Part shown: one piece after another, positions 47,574 through 57,652 of the stretch
Layout: the number at the start of each line of letters is the position of its first letter
Numbering within the stretch: the first letter of the stretch is position 1
Origin: Anthostomella pinea
Taxonomy: Eukaryota; Ascomycota; Sordariomycetes; Xylariales; Xylariaceae
Direction of reading: 5' to 3'
DNA length: 64,000 bases
NCBI GenBank assembly: GCA_963556695.1
Contig: CAUWAG010000004.1
Span: 1,860,001 to 1,924,000 of the forward strand
The notes under the pieces: model-generated
Databases searched by the model: none
What the model saw: the letters and a program-made list of their open reading frames with translations, nothing else
What the model was told of the DNA's origin: nothing
Made by a program: the position numbers and the translations under genes

Positions 47574-48119
47574 TCAGTCTTGCATCGTGCTATAGTAACC
47601 GCAGTCGAATCCAGAAGCATATTCACCGCAAAGGCAACTGGAGGCACCCACGCGGTCAGCAGACGTCCCCAACCACGATGAAGAGAAATCAATGGGGGAA
47701 ACGTACAAGAGATAGGTCACGGACGACCACCCGGCACCGTGAGTGTAACACTCGGTGAACTTGGTCTCGCACATCCCACTCCACAAGCAGCTGCCGGCCC
47801 GGGAGTACGACTCCGTGACGCCTTCGGTGAAGGGGTGAGGAGTGCCGTTGGAGAAGATGGTCGTGACGTGGGGCGGGGTGGTGGTGGTCTGGTCTGGAGT
47901 GTAGTCCGGGTCTGTAAACGGGTCGACGCTCTCGATGAGGCTCTCGCTGACGGTTTCACGTTCCGTGAAGGTGTTCGACCACCGTTGTGGGGAAGGCGTC
48001 TGCGTGGGCATGCCGCCGGCGGTGCGTGTCGCGGTGATGAAGGTGTCTGCTGTTGTGTATGCTGGAATCGCGCTGGCTAGAGCTGCGCTCACAAGGAGGA
48101 GGAGGGTTATGTAGTGCAT
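47574..48119 (-). CDS. Small secreted Thr-rich, six-Cys protein
   Basis: Start ATG 48119; exons 48119-47707 and 47637-47574 give 158 residues. The 69-nt intron (GTACGT...CAG) is a multiple of three and has no stop, so retention would give an equally open 181-residue product. A classical signal peptide is clear: MHYITLLLLVSAALASA with cleavage before IPAY. A Thr/Ser/Pro-rich segment follows (about 20-95), likely O-glycosylated. The last 60 residues hold six Cys, suited to three disulfides, including a C-x-C pair. No GPI signal or known domain is seen. Size, secretion and Cys content resemble cell-wall or effector-like small secreted proteins. A TATA box lies about 115 nt upstream. Confidence 0.72.
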   Translation of the reverse strand: MHYITLLLLVSAALASAIPAYTTADTFITATRTAGGMPTQTPSPQRWSNTFTERETVSESLIESVDPFTDPDYTPDQTTTTPPHVTTIFSNGTPHPFTEGVTESYSRAGSCLWSGMCETKFTECYTHGAGWSSVTYLLYVSPIDFSSSWLGTSADRVGASSCLCGEYASGFDCGYYSTMQD

Positions 48120-48232
48120 TGTGAATTATTTTTGATGGGCGAGGGGCAGTTGTCGTGGTGCTGAGGGGAGTTAAAGCTGTTTACCGTGATGGATGAGAGG
48201 GAGAAACCAGGATTTCTTGTTGCGGGAGAGAC

Positions 48233-48240
48233 TTTATATA
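48233..48240 (-). promoter_or_regulatory. TATA box of the secreted Thr-rich gene
   Basis: Minus-strand TATATAAA about 115 nt upstream of the ATG at 48119. Confidence 0.55.
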
Positions 48241-48883
48241 TGTCCAGGACGACGAACGGACCGGTGACGAGTCTCCGGTGCTCATTTACCAGGCCATACT
48301 TCACCAAGCATCCTGTCACCATCCCACAGCCAATTTGAACATCTGTAGAGAACGAAGTGATTAAGGGGACACTGGAAAACATATGCGGAAGGGCTCAGCC
48401 TCAACTGGCTCATTTTGACTTGCCTCGCATAGGCAAACACAGATTTGACTACGACACCGTGATTGGACCGTATGGTATTAAGTATCTTTACCGCTGTTGA
48501 CCATCTTGGTTGTGCTCAGGTGTTACGGTATTACATAATACCTCCACATATTTATGTACATATATACCTCTAGCTTCCCCTTTCTCTTCTGACCTTGCCT
48601 CTTCTTCCTTAGATATCGTTGAATCTAGATATTTCATCCCATCAGCCCTGACCAGCGCAGCTGCAGGCCTGATTGTTACATCAGGCACCGCCATTCTGGT
48701 CAAACATCATTCGGATGCAAATAACGGAGCGGGCGAAGGTGTATACGACCGAGACTGATTGTAATAGAGTATAACATTGGCTATTACTACTGAGTGTAGT
48801 GCGGCATCCATCGCAACTGTCCAAAACAGCGGGATATCTTCTGGGCGGGACCTTTCATCCCGGCCCCAAGCGTAAGATGTAGC
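48241..48883. other. Intergenic, no supportable gene
   Basis: Lies between the promoter of the secreted Thr-rich gene and the 3' end of the PL3 pseudogene. An 82-codon frame at 48510-48758 overlaps an antisense frame and shows no domain. Confidence 0.5.
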
Positions 48884-49883
48884 CTAGCCAATGCAGTCGC
48901 CAATCTTCGACGGTTCGCAATCACCAGAACACCCGTTACACATCATAAAAGGGTGAGGTTTTAGGTGAGATGTGTCACTGCAAACGTTGATCAGGGTCGC
49001 CGTATTACCATACGCACTGTTGATCCCAGCAACCTCACATCCATCACGGGCAGTGATTCCTCAACGTAGACGTTGCGCTGACACTGAGTGTCACACTACC
49101 AAGACGGACACACGTCAGTACTCAAATTGCAGGCCTATGCAAGGGGGAAGCACTCACGTTGCCACAAGAGCGGCAGAGATTGCCGTAGTCCTCGGCATAG
49201 AAGGTGATAAACTAGTGATCTAATCACTTCAAGGATTCGCAAATAATCGGACGTGACTCACCTTGATGGTGCCGCAGCCGTTATGCGGGGCAATCTTTTC
49301 ACTGGCGTGATAGGGGCTCTGCCTCCCATGATTGAAGTCTCCTGTCCGACCTTGTTGTTTGTCCGTGACATATGCATCCATCAGTTCATGACTTGCCGCT
49401 TAACACCAAAGACGTGACTCACGATGGAGATGGGGTCCTAGCAAACATTCTCGAACCAAACTGCGTGCTCGTTAGTATGGTACTCCCAAAGCAAGTGGAG
49501 GACTGTTTCACCGTACTCGAGCGTGCAATGCCCGGCACAGTTCACATCCTTGGCCTGGTTGGCGCCGATGATGACGTTCTTCAGCGTCGAGCCCCTGTGG
49601 AGGTAGAAGACAGCATCTCTCCAATCTGATCATAAATTTTCCTGGGCCTTGGACTCGGGACTCGAACCTGAGAAAGAACCTACCGCCTTCCGACGGGCCA
49701 GCGCAGGCACCCGATCCGCGGTCGTACCTTGCCTACCTGAGATCTGATCGGCTGCGATCTCAATAACCTCTGAGTTTGAGTGTTTCGTCGCCGCCGCAGG
49801 GTCGCCTCCCTCGTATCCCAGGAATTCAAGGCAGCAGGTAGGCCGGGGGCCACGGCGACGAGGAGCTTTGCGAAAGAGTGCAT
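48884..49883 (-). pseudogene. Decayed pectate lyase, PL3 family
   Basis: Reading the minus strand from ATG 49883 gives a signal-peptide-like start (MHSFAKLLVAVAPGLPAAL). PL3-type blocks then appear in proper order, separated by GT...AG introns: [95 protein letters not shown]; and a Cys-rich tail with EPSKIG ending at TAG 48884. PL3 enzymes cleave de-esterified pectin by beta-elimination. The VIEIAAD and YDRG blocks are in different frames with no convincing intron between them. An in-frame TAG at 49440-49438 falls directly after VWFENVC. These lesions make it a pseudogene, though otherwise surprisingly complete. A TATA-like TATATATT lies about 110 nt upstream. Confidence 0.78.
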
Positions 49884-49992
49884 CGTGGAAGGTTCAATGG
49901 GACTTGACAGATGAGTTCTATGCTATCACGTGGAACGGGATGTCTTGTATTCTTGATCGAGCTTCCCGGGAGAAGTAAAAATCTTCATGGTA

Positions 49993-50000
49993 AATATATA
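49993..50000 (-). promoter_or_regulatory. TATA-like box of the PL3 pseudogene
   Basis: Minus-strand TATATATT about 110 nt upstream of the PL3 start, at the same distance as in the neighbouring secreted gene. Confidence 0.4.
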
Positions 50001-50540
50001 GGCGCCTTGTCCACGTCTGCATGTTGGCCGAAGTCGCATTGCTTCGTTCGGTGTTGTGGAATGTGTCATCATGATGTCGAAACGTAGAAGCAGAGTCGAG
50101 CCCGACTGTTAAGCGATAGCCTAACGGACAACGACTCAAGCCTCCAAGCCCTTCAGGCGGACCAAGGGCGCTGACCATCAAGTGGCATATGAGAACCGCG
50201 CAGGGCTTTGCCATCGTGGTATGATATTTGGCTATTCGAATAAAGGGGGGACAGGGAAGCCAAAGGAATCGAAGCTGATGGCAGCAGACAATAGGCCACC
50301 ATATATATACCGATTCGCTGCGTAGCATTAGTTTTTCACGTGCGACTGTCTCTTATATGCATGCACTTTGCGACAGATCGTAGTGCCCTTTTAGTCAGTA
50401 GTCATCTGCGTGACAGTTCTGTTTACCTTCTAAACCCCACGTGGCCGGTCGTATTGAGATGCTGCAGCTCCGACATTCACGTTGCGAGAAGGAATAGCTA
50501 AAAACTACCATGTAGCCCATCGTACCCTCAACCCAAAACA
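50001..50540. other. Divergent promoter interval
   Basis: Between the PL3 pseudogene (leftward) and the first Hce2 gene (rightward). Another TATATATA run lies near 50300. No gene is seen. Confidence 0.5.
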
Positions 50541-50548
50541 TATATAAA
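50541..50548 (+). promoter_or_regulatory. TATA box of the first Hce2 gene
   Basis: TATATAAA 188 nt upstream of the ATG at 50729. Confidence 0.5.
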
Positions 50549-50728
50549 GCGCGGCAAAAACCATGGACTCTGGTTCTTCTTTTTTGCTACCATCGACTTA
50601 TGACCTTACTGCCCCTTACCCATAATGTAGCGATTTATTTTACTTCGACCCATTTATCTAGCACCTTACCTTAACACGGCTAAAACAGAAGCAAATATCC
50701 TAGCGTCTTCAGAGCAACAACCGACAAC

Positions 50729-51350
50729 ATGCTTTACAGATCTCTCATCTCTCTAGCAGGATTGCTGCAGCACACCATGGCGGCATCAGTCGCGTGGATA
50801 GACACGCCAGACCCCAGCAGCAACTGCACTGTCTCAGCAGATCTGCCCAGCCATCTCCCAGACCAATACCTCGCCAAGGTAGCAGACTGCACCGCCATGG
50901 TAGCATGGTACCGCGACCACCCCGGCTACGCGGTAACCCACCAGTGGATCGACGACACGGCCGACGAGTTTGTGGACATCCACATTCTGGACAGCTGCTT
51001 CTTCTCCGTCAAGCACCGTGCAACGACGACCCAGAATACAGCGTAAGAGCCCCCTTTCCGTTTGAGAAATTGACCATATCTAGGGGTTTTGACATTTTAT
51101 TTGTAGGATCGGGAATGTTGACGTCCAGCGGTACATGAAGCTCCTCCTGAACGAGGCGCTTGCGGACGGCTACACCAACGGCCACGGCAACATGACGTGC
51201 GTCGACGCCGACGACGCGGCGCAGAAGGTAGACCTAGGATACCGAGTCTGGAAACGGACCCCCAGCAGCCCGATCCAGACCCATAGCCCCCGTGACTCCT
51301 CCGCCGGATCCCGCCGCGCCGCGCCGCCGTCCTGGCTCACCCTCCGCTAG
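50729..51350 (+). CDS. Secreted Hce2-domain (Ecp2 effector-like) protein, copy A
   Basis: Exons 50729-51042 and 51107-51350 give 185 residues. The intron (GTAAGA...TAG) sits at the same position and phase as in the paralogue at 51982. An N-terminal signal peptide (MLYRSLISLAGLL...) is followed by a Cys-containing domain. The domain has the features of Hce2 (homologue of Cladosporium fulvum Ecp2): an early Cys, an ADC block, a CFFSV strand, then the IGNVDV motif that follows the intron and a final Cys. In Ecp2 proteins this secreted domain can provoke host cell death. The C-terminus is Ser/Pro-rich and lacks the ending seen in copy B. It is intact as read; function is inferred from the family. 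Confidence 0.72.
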
Positions 51351-51352
51351 CT

Positions 51353-51440
51353 CGCAGCCCTGACCCTACCACTCTTCTTCACAAGCACTGCCAGCGCTTT
51401 CGACAAGACCTGGATCTCGACACGGGGGGATCGTTGCTGA
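51353..51440 (+). pseudogene. Fragment of a third Hce2-type gene (5' exon only)
   Basis: Right after the stop of copy A, still in its frame, comes a hydrophobic signal-peptide-like stretch and the mature N-terminus of copy B. The 44 nt at 51390-51433 are nearly identical to 52027-52070. The fragment has no Met and ends at a TGA after about 28 codons; the rest of the gene is absent. Confidence 0.75.
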
Positions 51441-51981
51441 GAAGACGTCCGGCTGTTTGGATAGCTGCGATACCGCAATAGAGTTAATGACGGCCACTTA
51501 ATATTACAATGACCCTTACTGTACATGGCTTTACATGCTTGCTTCCGCTGTTTGCATCCAAGCAAAGTTTGTCCGGAGAGCGGAGCCTGTTCACAAACAT
51601 ATCGGCGTCTTTCGGTGTGAGCGCAGCATTCGCAGTTAGCCAGTTGCAAACTTGAAGCTCGAGCCCTTCTGCATGTACTTACTAGCTTCCCCTTAATCAC
51701 TTCGTGCTTCGTTTTCCACAGATGTTCAGATTGGCGGTGGGATCATGTTGATTGGGATGCCTGTTGATGCAATTGCCTGATGAGTGAACGCCGCACCGGA
51801 GACTTGTCACCGGTCCTTCCTTTCGACGTCGTGTCGTGGGTATATAAGTCTCTCCCGCAACAAGAGATCATGGTTTCTCCCTCTCCCTCTCTCTCATCCA
51901 TCACTAGAACAGCCAGCTCCAAAACCCCTCCACATCACACCACGACACTCAACCCTCGCGCAGCAGCAACCATCACCCACA
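51441..51981. other. Promoter interval of copy B
   Basis: TATATAAG at 51841-51848 lies 134 nt upstream of the copy B ATG, followed by CT-rich sequence (about 51870-51900) that probably forms the transcription start region. No further copy of the gene family is visible. Confidence 0.5.
51841..51848 (+). promoter_or_regulatory. TATA box of the second Hce2 gene
   Basis: TATATAAG followed 20-50 nt later by a CT-rich tract. Confidence 0.55.
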
Positions 51982-52610
51982 ATGCAGCCCACAACCCTCC
52001 TCCTCCTCGCGCTCAGCGCAGCTCCAGCCAGCGCCTTCGACAAGACCTGGATCTCGACGCAGGGCGACCGGACCGAGTGCGGCGAGCAGATCCAGGAGAA
52101 CGCCGACCTGCCGGCCGAGAACCGCGCCAACACGGCCGACTGCAAGCAGATCGCCGACGTCATCGGCGTCAGCGAGGGCTACTGGCGCACCTACGACTGG
52201 GTCGACAACGCCGACCCGCGCTACACGTGGGTCGACCTCGAGTTCTCGGGCAACTGCGTGTTTTCTGTCAAGCATGCGGATCCGAAGTCGACGGCGGATA
52301 TTCGGTAAGTCTGACTGGCCCCCCCTCTGACTCTCTCTGTCCATTTTTTGCGCTTTCCATCGATATGGTGTGGTATGATGCTGACACGGTGGCTCACCCA
52401 CACAGAGTCGGCAATGCCGACATCGAGGACTACATCCGGATTGCTCTGCGGGACGGCGACCACGACGGCCAGATGGCCCAGCATGGCACCTTTTACTGCC
52501 AGAACGCCAGAGACTTCGCGTACACTGAGCTGCTTGAGTGGAGAGTCTGGAAGTATGTGTCGCACACTGACCGGGTCTCTGCTACGAGCTCAAAGGATGA
52601 AGAAAAGTAA
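51982..52610 (+). CDS. Secreted Hce2-domain (Ecp2 effector-like) protein, copy B
   Basis: Exons 51982-52304 and 52406-52610 give 175 residues; the donor GTAAGT and acceptor CACAG keep frame. A clean signal peptide (MQPTTLLLLALSAAPASA) precedes the mature N-terminus FDKTW. Hce2-type features are CGEQ, the ADCKQI block, a CVFSV strand, the VGNADI motif across the splice junction and a late Cys (TFYC). The intron position and flanking motif match copy A, so the two arose by tandem duplication, but protein similarity is modest and the duplication is old. Family members are secreted effector candidates found across plant-associated and other fungi. Intact. Confidence 0.78.
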
Positions 52611-53137
52611 TCTGACCAGATGGTCGGTCTGCCGAGATGCCCTTATATTGGTATGGAGCAGTAGATATGGTGGACCAGGTAGACCAGCTAGCTAGAAGCC
52701 AGCTCTAAACTACCACTCTGCAACAAAGTACGAGTTTCCAGGGCTGTTACAAACCCTCGCATAGGCGGTGATGATGTGGTCGGTGCCGCACACCCTGTTT
52801 CTGATGATTGACGCTCGCTCGTCGCTGGAGGCCTCTTGCTGAGATAGCCTGCGTCGTGAGGTTCCGGGCTTATGCTCGGTGGGGATTCTTGGTTCAGCTG
52901 TATTTACATAAGTAGGTACCAGAAACACTGTCGTTTCATCGATCGTTTGACCGTTTTGTGAAAATGAAGTGACTAGCACCTAAAGAGGCTATTCGGGATA
53001 TTATGTAATTAAAGATAATACTTCCGCGTGGAGTTTGGCGCTGGCTTCCTTGTGGCGTGTTGTCATACAGTTGGTTATAAGTACACTATCCAGGTGGTAA
53101 CCTCTCATTGTGAGTCCAGCCGTTCCGGGTTGTGATT
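52611..53137. other. Intergenic between convergent 3' ends
   Basis: Between the ends of Hce2 copy B and the minus-strand surface protein. Nothing else is evident. Confidence 0.55.
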
Positions 53138-54478
53138 TCACGTAAACCGAGAGGACGGTGCCGGCCGTGAGTTCGTTAGCCACGGCGTTGATAACGACAC
53201 CTTGACGCTCCTATCATATTCGCCTTCCAATTCCTGCTGGGGTGTTGTTGACTGCACATGGGCAGTTTGATATGGCGGCACGTGGGCAGTTTGATATTGC
53301 GGTACATGGGTCTCATGAGATGGCGTCACCTGTACATCCTGGAGTGGCGGCGGGTAGGCACCTGCATCGCGGGATGGCGGCGCATAGGTCTTATAGGGCA
53401 TTGGCACGTAGGTGTTCTGAGACGTCGCACCGTCCATCTCTCCGTGGGGAACAATCCACGCTTGCGCGTGCGGGTCGTGCGCCGGCGCATATGCGTTTGG
53501 CGATGATGACTTGCTCCAAACTGTGGTTTCGTATGGCGAGTGCGCGGGTCTGTCGACCAGATTTATCGACTCTCGACTCTCGGGGTAGTATGTCGCAAAA
53601 ACCTGCGTCTCTGATTTCGTTGGGCCTCCCGCAGTGTCACCGCCCCCGCGCCTCTCTTCGACGGGTTGCGAGCTCAGTGCCTTTCTCGCCCGGTACATCA
53701 TGAATATGCCAGCTGCCAACATGGCGAGTCCGGTGACCCCCAATGATACACCGACACCGACACCGACCGCTGCGCCTGTTCCGAGCTGGTTGGCGGTCGC
53801 GCAAGTACTATTCCCTCCCCTCGATGCTGTCTCTGCGGCCTCACCGAGAGAGGCGGTCGAAGCCGGGCAATCGCCTGAGGTCCCGGTGGAAGAACTCGTC
53901 GGTATCGCAATCTTCCAGCCATTCACCGGGATGGCCGCAACGGTGGTATCTGCTGTGCAAGTCGAAGTCGTAGTGTGCCATGCCCCCGAAGAATCGCGCT
54001 CAGCGAATGTGGCGATATCACCTTGTTTGTACATTGATGTACACTGTCCCGTGTCTCCGGCTTGGTAGAACTTCCCCACAAAGTCATAGTCCCTGGTACA
54101 GACTGTCAGCATCGCCAGGGCGCGCCTATGCTTACAGGAAGAGACTCACACTGGACAGCATGCCACAAGGGAGCTGGACTCGTCTTTGGCAGACACGGAC
54201 GCTGTGTAGTAGGCTTCCGGACAGGTGATGGGGCCTACGCTCAGGACTGTTTGGGTGTTGAGACCCAGCCGGTCTGCCAGCCACCATGTGGTCACGGCCT
54301 TTGGCAGACACGTCGCGTCCGTCTGGACACTGATTCCATAGCCAGGGTCCCAAGCAGCGATGGTGTCGGGCACGAACCTCCACTTGTAACCGTCGCAACC
54401 TGCTTGATCGGGGTGCGCTGTCGTGATTGGGATCCAGGACGTCACGACGCCGGCGTTGGTCTCGGGTAGCAGGTTCAT
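53138..54478 (-). CDS. Single-pass cell-surface protein, extracellular Cys domain and Pro/Tyr-rich tail
   Basis: Exons 54478-54150 and 54092-53138 give 427 residues from the first usable Met. The N-terminal 210 residues hold paired and single Cys (ACCPV, GQCTS, STCTADTT, DCPAS, NSTCAT) and end in a Ser/Thr-rich stalk. One hydrophobic segment (about 215-243, GVGVGVSLGVTGLAMLAAGI) is followed by RARK and a cytoplasmic tail. The tail has short Pro/Gln/Tyr repeats (VPQYQTAHVPPYQTAHV). This is the layout of fungal type I wall-sensor-like proteins. No signal peptide is seen: a TGA lies upstream in frame, and a 5' coding exon joining at a CGACAG acceptor near 54505 is likely but was not found. Family not recognised. 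Confidence 0.65.
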
Positions 54479-55613
54479 CTCGATCGCGGCGTGGCCGTTG
54501 TCGCTGTCGTGAGGGAAGAGAGAGAGCGATCACCCCCTCGCGACGAGCTGGACAGGATCATCTGGCACGCAGCCCGGGCTTTAAGACGACCCCCATAGCG
54601 AATAGCCTATTCGAAGTCTTGTGAGGGATTGTGTGCAGGATTCCCACTCTAGTCATCCATGGTGATCCAATCGCGACAGCCGCCCAGGCAACCGGGCAGG
54701 GGCTATTCCTACATATCGCCCCAGCATGTTACCAGCAAAGTTGAATAAGGCCGGTGGCTAGGCTGCTTGTAGACGGCTTCTCAAGCTACCTAGCCGACCT
54801 AGACAATCAGAATGCAAGACGAGACCCGAAGGATCGGTAACCCAGCGCCTCGTGTTGAGTGAGCGATGTGGGTGGTTGATTTGCCGCGCTGAAGATGGAG
54901 CCGTTCAGGGCTGAGAGAGGGGCGCCGGCAGCCACAACCATCAATCTACATGTACTAGGCGCTGCCAAGCCATATACGATGGTTGCATGAATATTAAGAT
55001 TGATCCATAGTTGCTCCCTGGCTGCTCCTGCTTCCCCATCAACGACGTCACATACGGTCTGGATCCAGCACATATTCCATCGCTATCCACATATTTTTCC
55101 TTCAGGTGTAGCTTGATAGTCACCAACGGTTTTGAGGGTTAGCTCATTTGCATTGAAGTAAAATTCCCTCGAACCAGTCCGGGCCGGAAGTCGAGGACAC
55201 GGTCTCACCAGGCCTCTCAGCTGACGCCCAGACAGACCTTGAAATGGTTGCCAGAGTCTGGTGACGGCATTCTGTTAATAACCAACGAAGCTTCCAAGCT
55301 TGAACCCCGTTGACATCGACTACTACTCGAACAGGTTAGCCCATTACTCCAAGCTTTCTGATCGCCCATCGGGTCCACCGACGGCAGAAAGATGTCGCGG
55401 GATAGCCCCCATCACGAAATACACTGGGTAGACCAAAACTCGCGGGAGTTTCAGGCAAGGTCCGAACGATGGCTGGTTAGGGACACCTCATCCGTCGGCG
55501 CTCACGATACAATGCCGTCGGAATGGCAACGGCACGGTATCCAGCTTCCTGAGCGCGCTGACGGTTTCCACACGACTACTTCGAAACGTGATACGCTGAC
55601 GTGAGCCATCGAG
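54479..55613. other. Intergenic; may hide the 5' exon of the surface-protein gene
   Basis: On the minus strand, a short ATG-to-TAG frame (MDD) lies near 54661 and other short frames near 54600, none with a signal peptide. No gene is supported on the plus strand before 55614. Confidence 0.45.
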
Positions 55614-56887
55614 ATGGCTACTGTTGGCACAGCCGGGACGCCAGACGAGAGGTTCGACTTGAAACCTCCCCCAGGCGTCGGCGCCGGACGCAAGCATCTA
55701 CCAAAGAAGGCGAGTCCGAGAGCCACGAGGTGTTCAAGAAGGCCAAAGATGGCGTCGATTTCCGGAACGTCAGCTGGCCCCGGACCACTACCATCTTCCT
55801 CAAGCTCATCTTCGCCACTGGTGTGCTGAGTATGCCGACAGCCATGTACAGCCTTGGAGCTGTCGGGTGTTTCTTGTCAGTAGTAGGGTCGTCTTTTGGT
55901 GAACACATGTGAGCATGAGAACCCGTCGCATAGGATGTGGACGCTGACGTGGGGTTAGATACCGCTGTCATTCAGGGAGACTTCAAGGCAAGGCATCCCG
56001 AATGCCACTGTAAGCCCGAAGCTGTGATAAGGTACATACGGAACGACCATTGACGCAGGACAGCTCTCGCCGATATGGGCGGGTTTCTTTTCGATCTTCA
56101 TTGCCGTACTCATCGTCGTGATCGCCGTTACCGCAGTCGACAGGCCAGCTGCGGCACGTCAACAAGGCGGTTTCGAGCTCGGATACTACGTGATCGCTCA
56201 ACCGACCTTCGCCGAACGGATGACTGCGACGGCTACGGTCTTCCTGTCCAGTGCTGGAACGTCGGCGTTCCTCACAGTCAACTCTGAAACGGGAAATCCC
56301 CAGGACTATCGAAAGGCGCTCTACCTCTGCATGGGGCTTGTTCTCTGCGTAAGCGAACTTTCAACCGCCGCTTATTTTAACTATGGAAAGGGGAGATGAA
56401 CGAGCCCTGTTTCTCGTCGGCATTGGGGGCTTTTAAGCTGTGAGCAGTGCTGACGCCTCGGGATGCAGATGTACCTGTCTTTCTCACTGGTTGTCTACCG
56501 ATGGACAGGCCAGTGGGTCGTCAAACCCTCGTTATGAATTGCAGGCGGAACGATCAAGAAGGTGTCGTACGGTATTGGCTTAATTGTACTAATCGTCAGT
56601 GGTTGTGTTTACCAGCATGTCGCAGCGAAATACCTGTTCGTACGAGTGTTGCGCGACACTCGACACCTTCAGTCGAATACACGTGCACTTATTCACTGCA
56701 CGACCTGGCTCGCATGCTTCATCGGCACCGGATCTGTCGTTTTTATCCTCGCCGACTCAGAGTCTATGCATTGGTTTCTGATACTATGGACAGGTACTCA
56801 ACGATTCTCGCCATCAACGAGGCATATGCGACGGGCCTCATCGGGCCGGCCTTCAGCTGCGCGGATAATTCCAATAGTGGCCACTGA
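55614..56887 (+). pseudogene. mtr: Decayed Mtr-type neutral amino-acid permease
   Basis: Translated fragments in order match the fungal Mtr/N-amino-acid transporter (Aa_trans family). They include an N-terminal lead (ATG 55614) and VDFRNVSWPRTTTIFLKLIF with FATGVLSMPTAMYSLGAVG. Later come TAVIQGDFKARHPECH, then WAGFFSIFIAVLIVVIAVT with FELGYYVIAQPTF, and SSAGTSAFL. Downstream follow CVYQHVAAKYLFVRVLRDTR, WLACFIGTGSVVF and the family C-terminus AYATGLIGPAFSCADNSNS, ending TGA 56885-56887. Frames change at about 55670-55715 and 55880-55900, around the introns near 55909-55958 and 56010-56060, and again near 56390-56560. The last transmembrane helices before the C-terminal tag are deleted. It cannot encode a working transporter. 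These proteins import neutral and aromatic amino acids across the plasma membrane. Confidence 0.82.
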
Positions 56888-57652
56888 GCAGCAGGCCCAA
56901 GGATGAAGGAAGCTTGCGTTCCAGAGTAGAGAGGCTCCTTCGGGTTGCGAATCTTGCGGGTAGGATTATGGATCCCGCTTCTTCAATTTGTATGTCGATT
57001 GCGACCGTGTTAATGCTTCTAGGCAGCCATAGAAGGTATTAATAGAACCGAAGCTCATGACCTCATCCCGTGACGATCAAACGTTGTTAATCATCGGATC
57101 CGCCCGCCTGATTCCAGAACTTACTCTATTCATCCTACGGTCTCGTCATCGTGGTTGCCTAGCTAGCCATGCGGCTCCTCCACCCAGAAACGGTACGCAT
57201 CCTCAAGATCCAAGATCAATCTTGTGCGACTATCCAGACCTGTCAGGATAGCTTCGCCAACCGCGCGCCGAGCCTCGCTCTTGTGAGACTCCACCGAGAA
57301 CCGCAATCCGTGAAAGGCTTATTGGGCGCGAAGGCAAGGTCTTCCAACAGCTTTCGGCAACCTGCGCCATCACAGCGGTCCCAGCCGGCGTGGAAGCCGT
57401 ACTGTAGGTTATCGTCGTTTTTTTGGCTCTGCGATCGTCGGGATCGTGGTTCATTTCTTAGGGAGTCATGCCAAGTCTTACAGCTTGTGGGAGAGATCTC
57501 CTGCTAGCTACGCCATCGCCAAGATGCTGTTCTCGATGGAAGTCAGCCACTACACGTACATAAATACGTGGCTCCACTGTCAAGAAGACCACCGGGACTC
57601 ACTCCTCTGGCCAGCATTGGAGCTTCACGTATCTTGCCCTAGGCAACCGAAC
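56888..57652. other. Intergenic, possible unrecognised coding remnants
   Basis: A frame at 57446-57652 runs open into the NLP start with a plausible hydrophobic segment (around VHFLGSHAKSYSLW), but no family is recognised and upstream frames are broken. It may be the NLP 5' region or a further decayed gene. Confidence 0.4.

Noticed and set aside
49635..49730. tRNA-like T-arm (minus strand GGTTCGAGTCCC)
   Set aside because: No acceptor, D or anticodon stem can be drawn, and the segment lies in an intron of the PL3 pseudogene.
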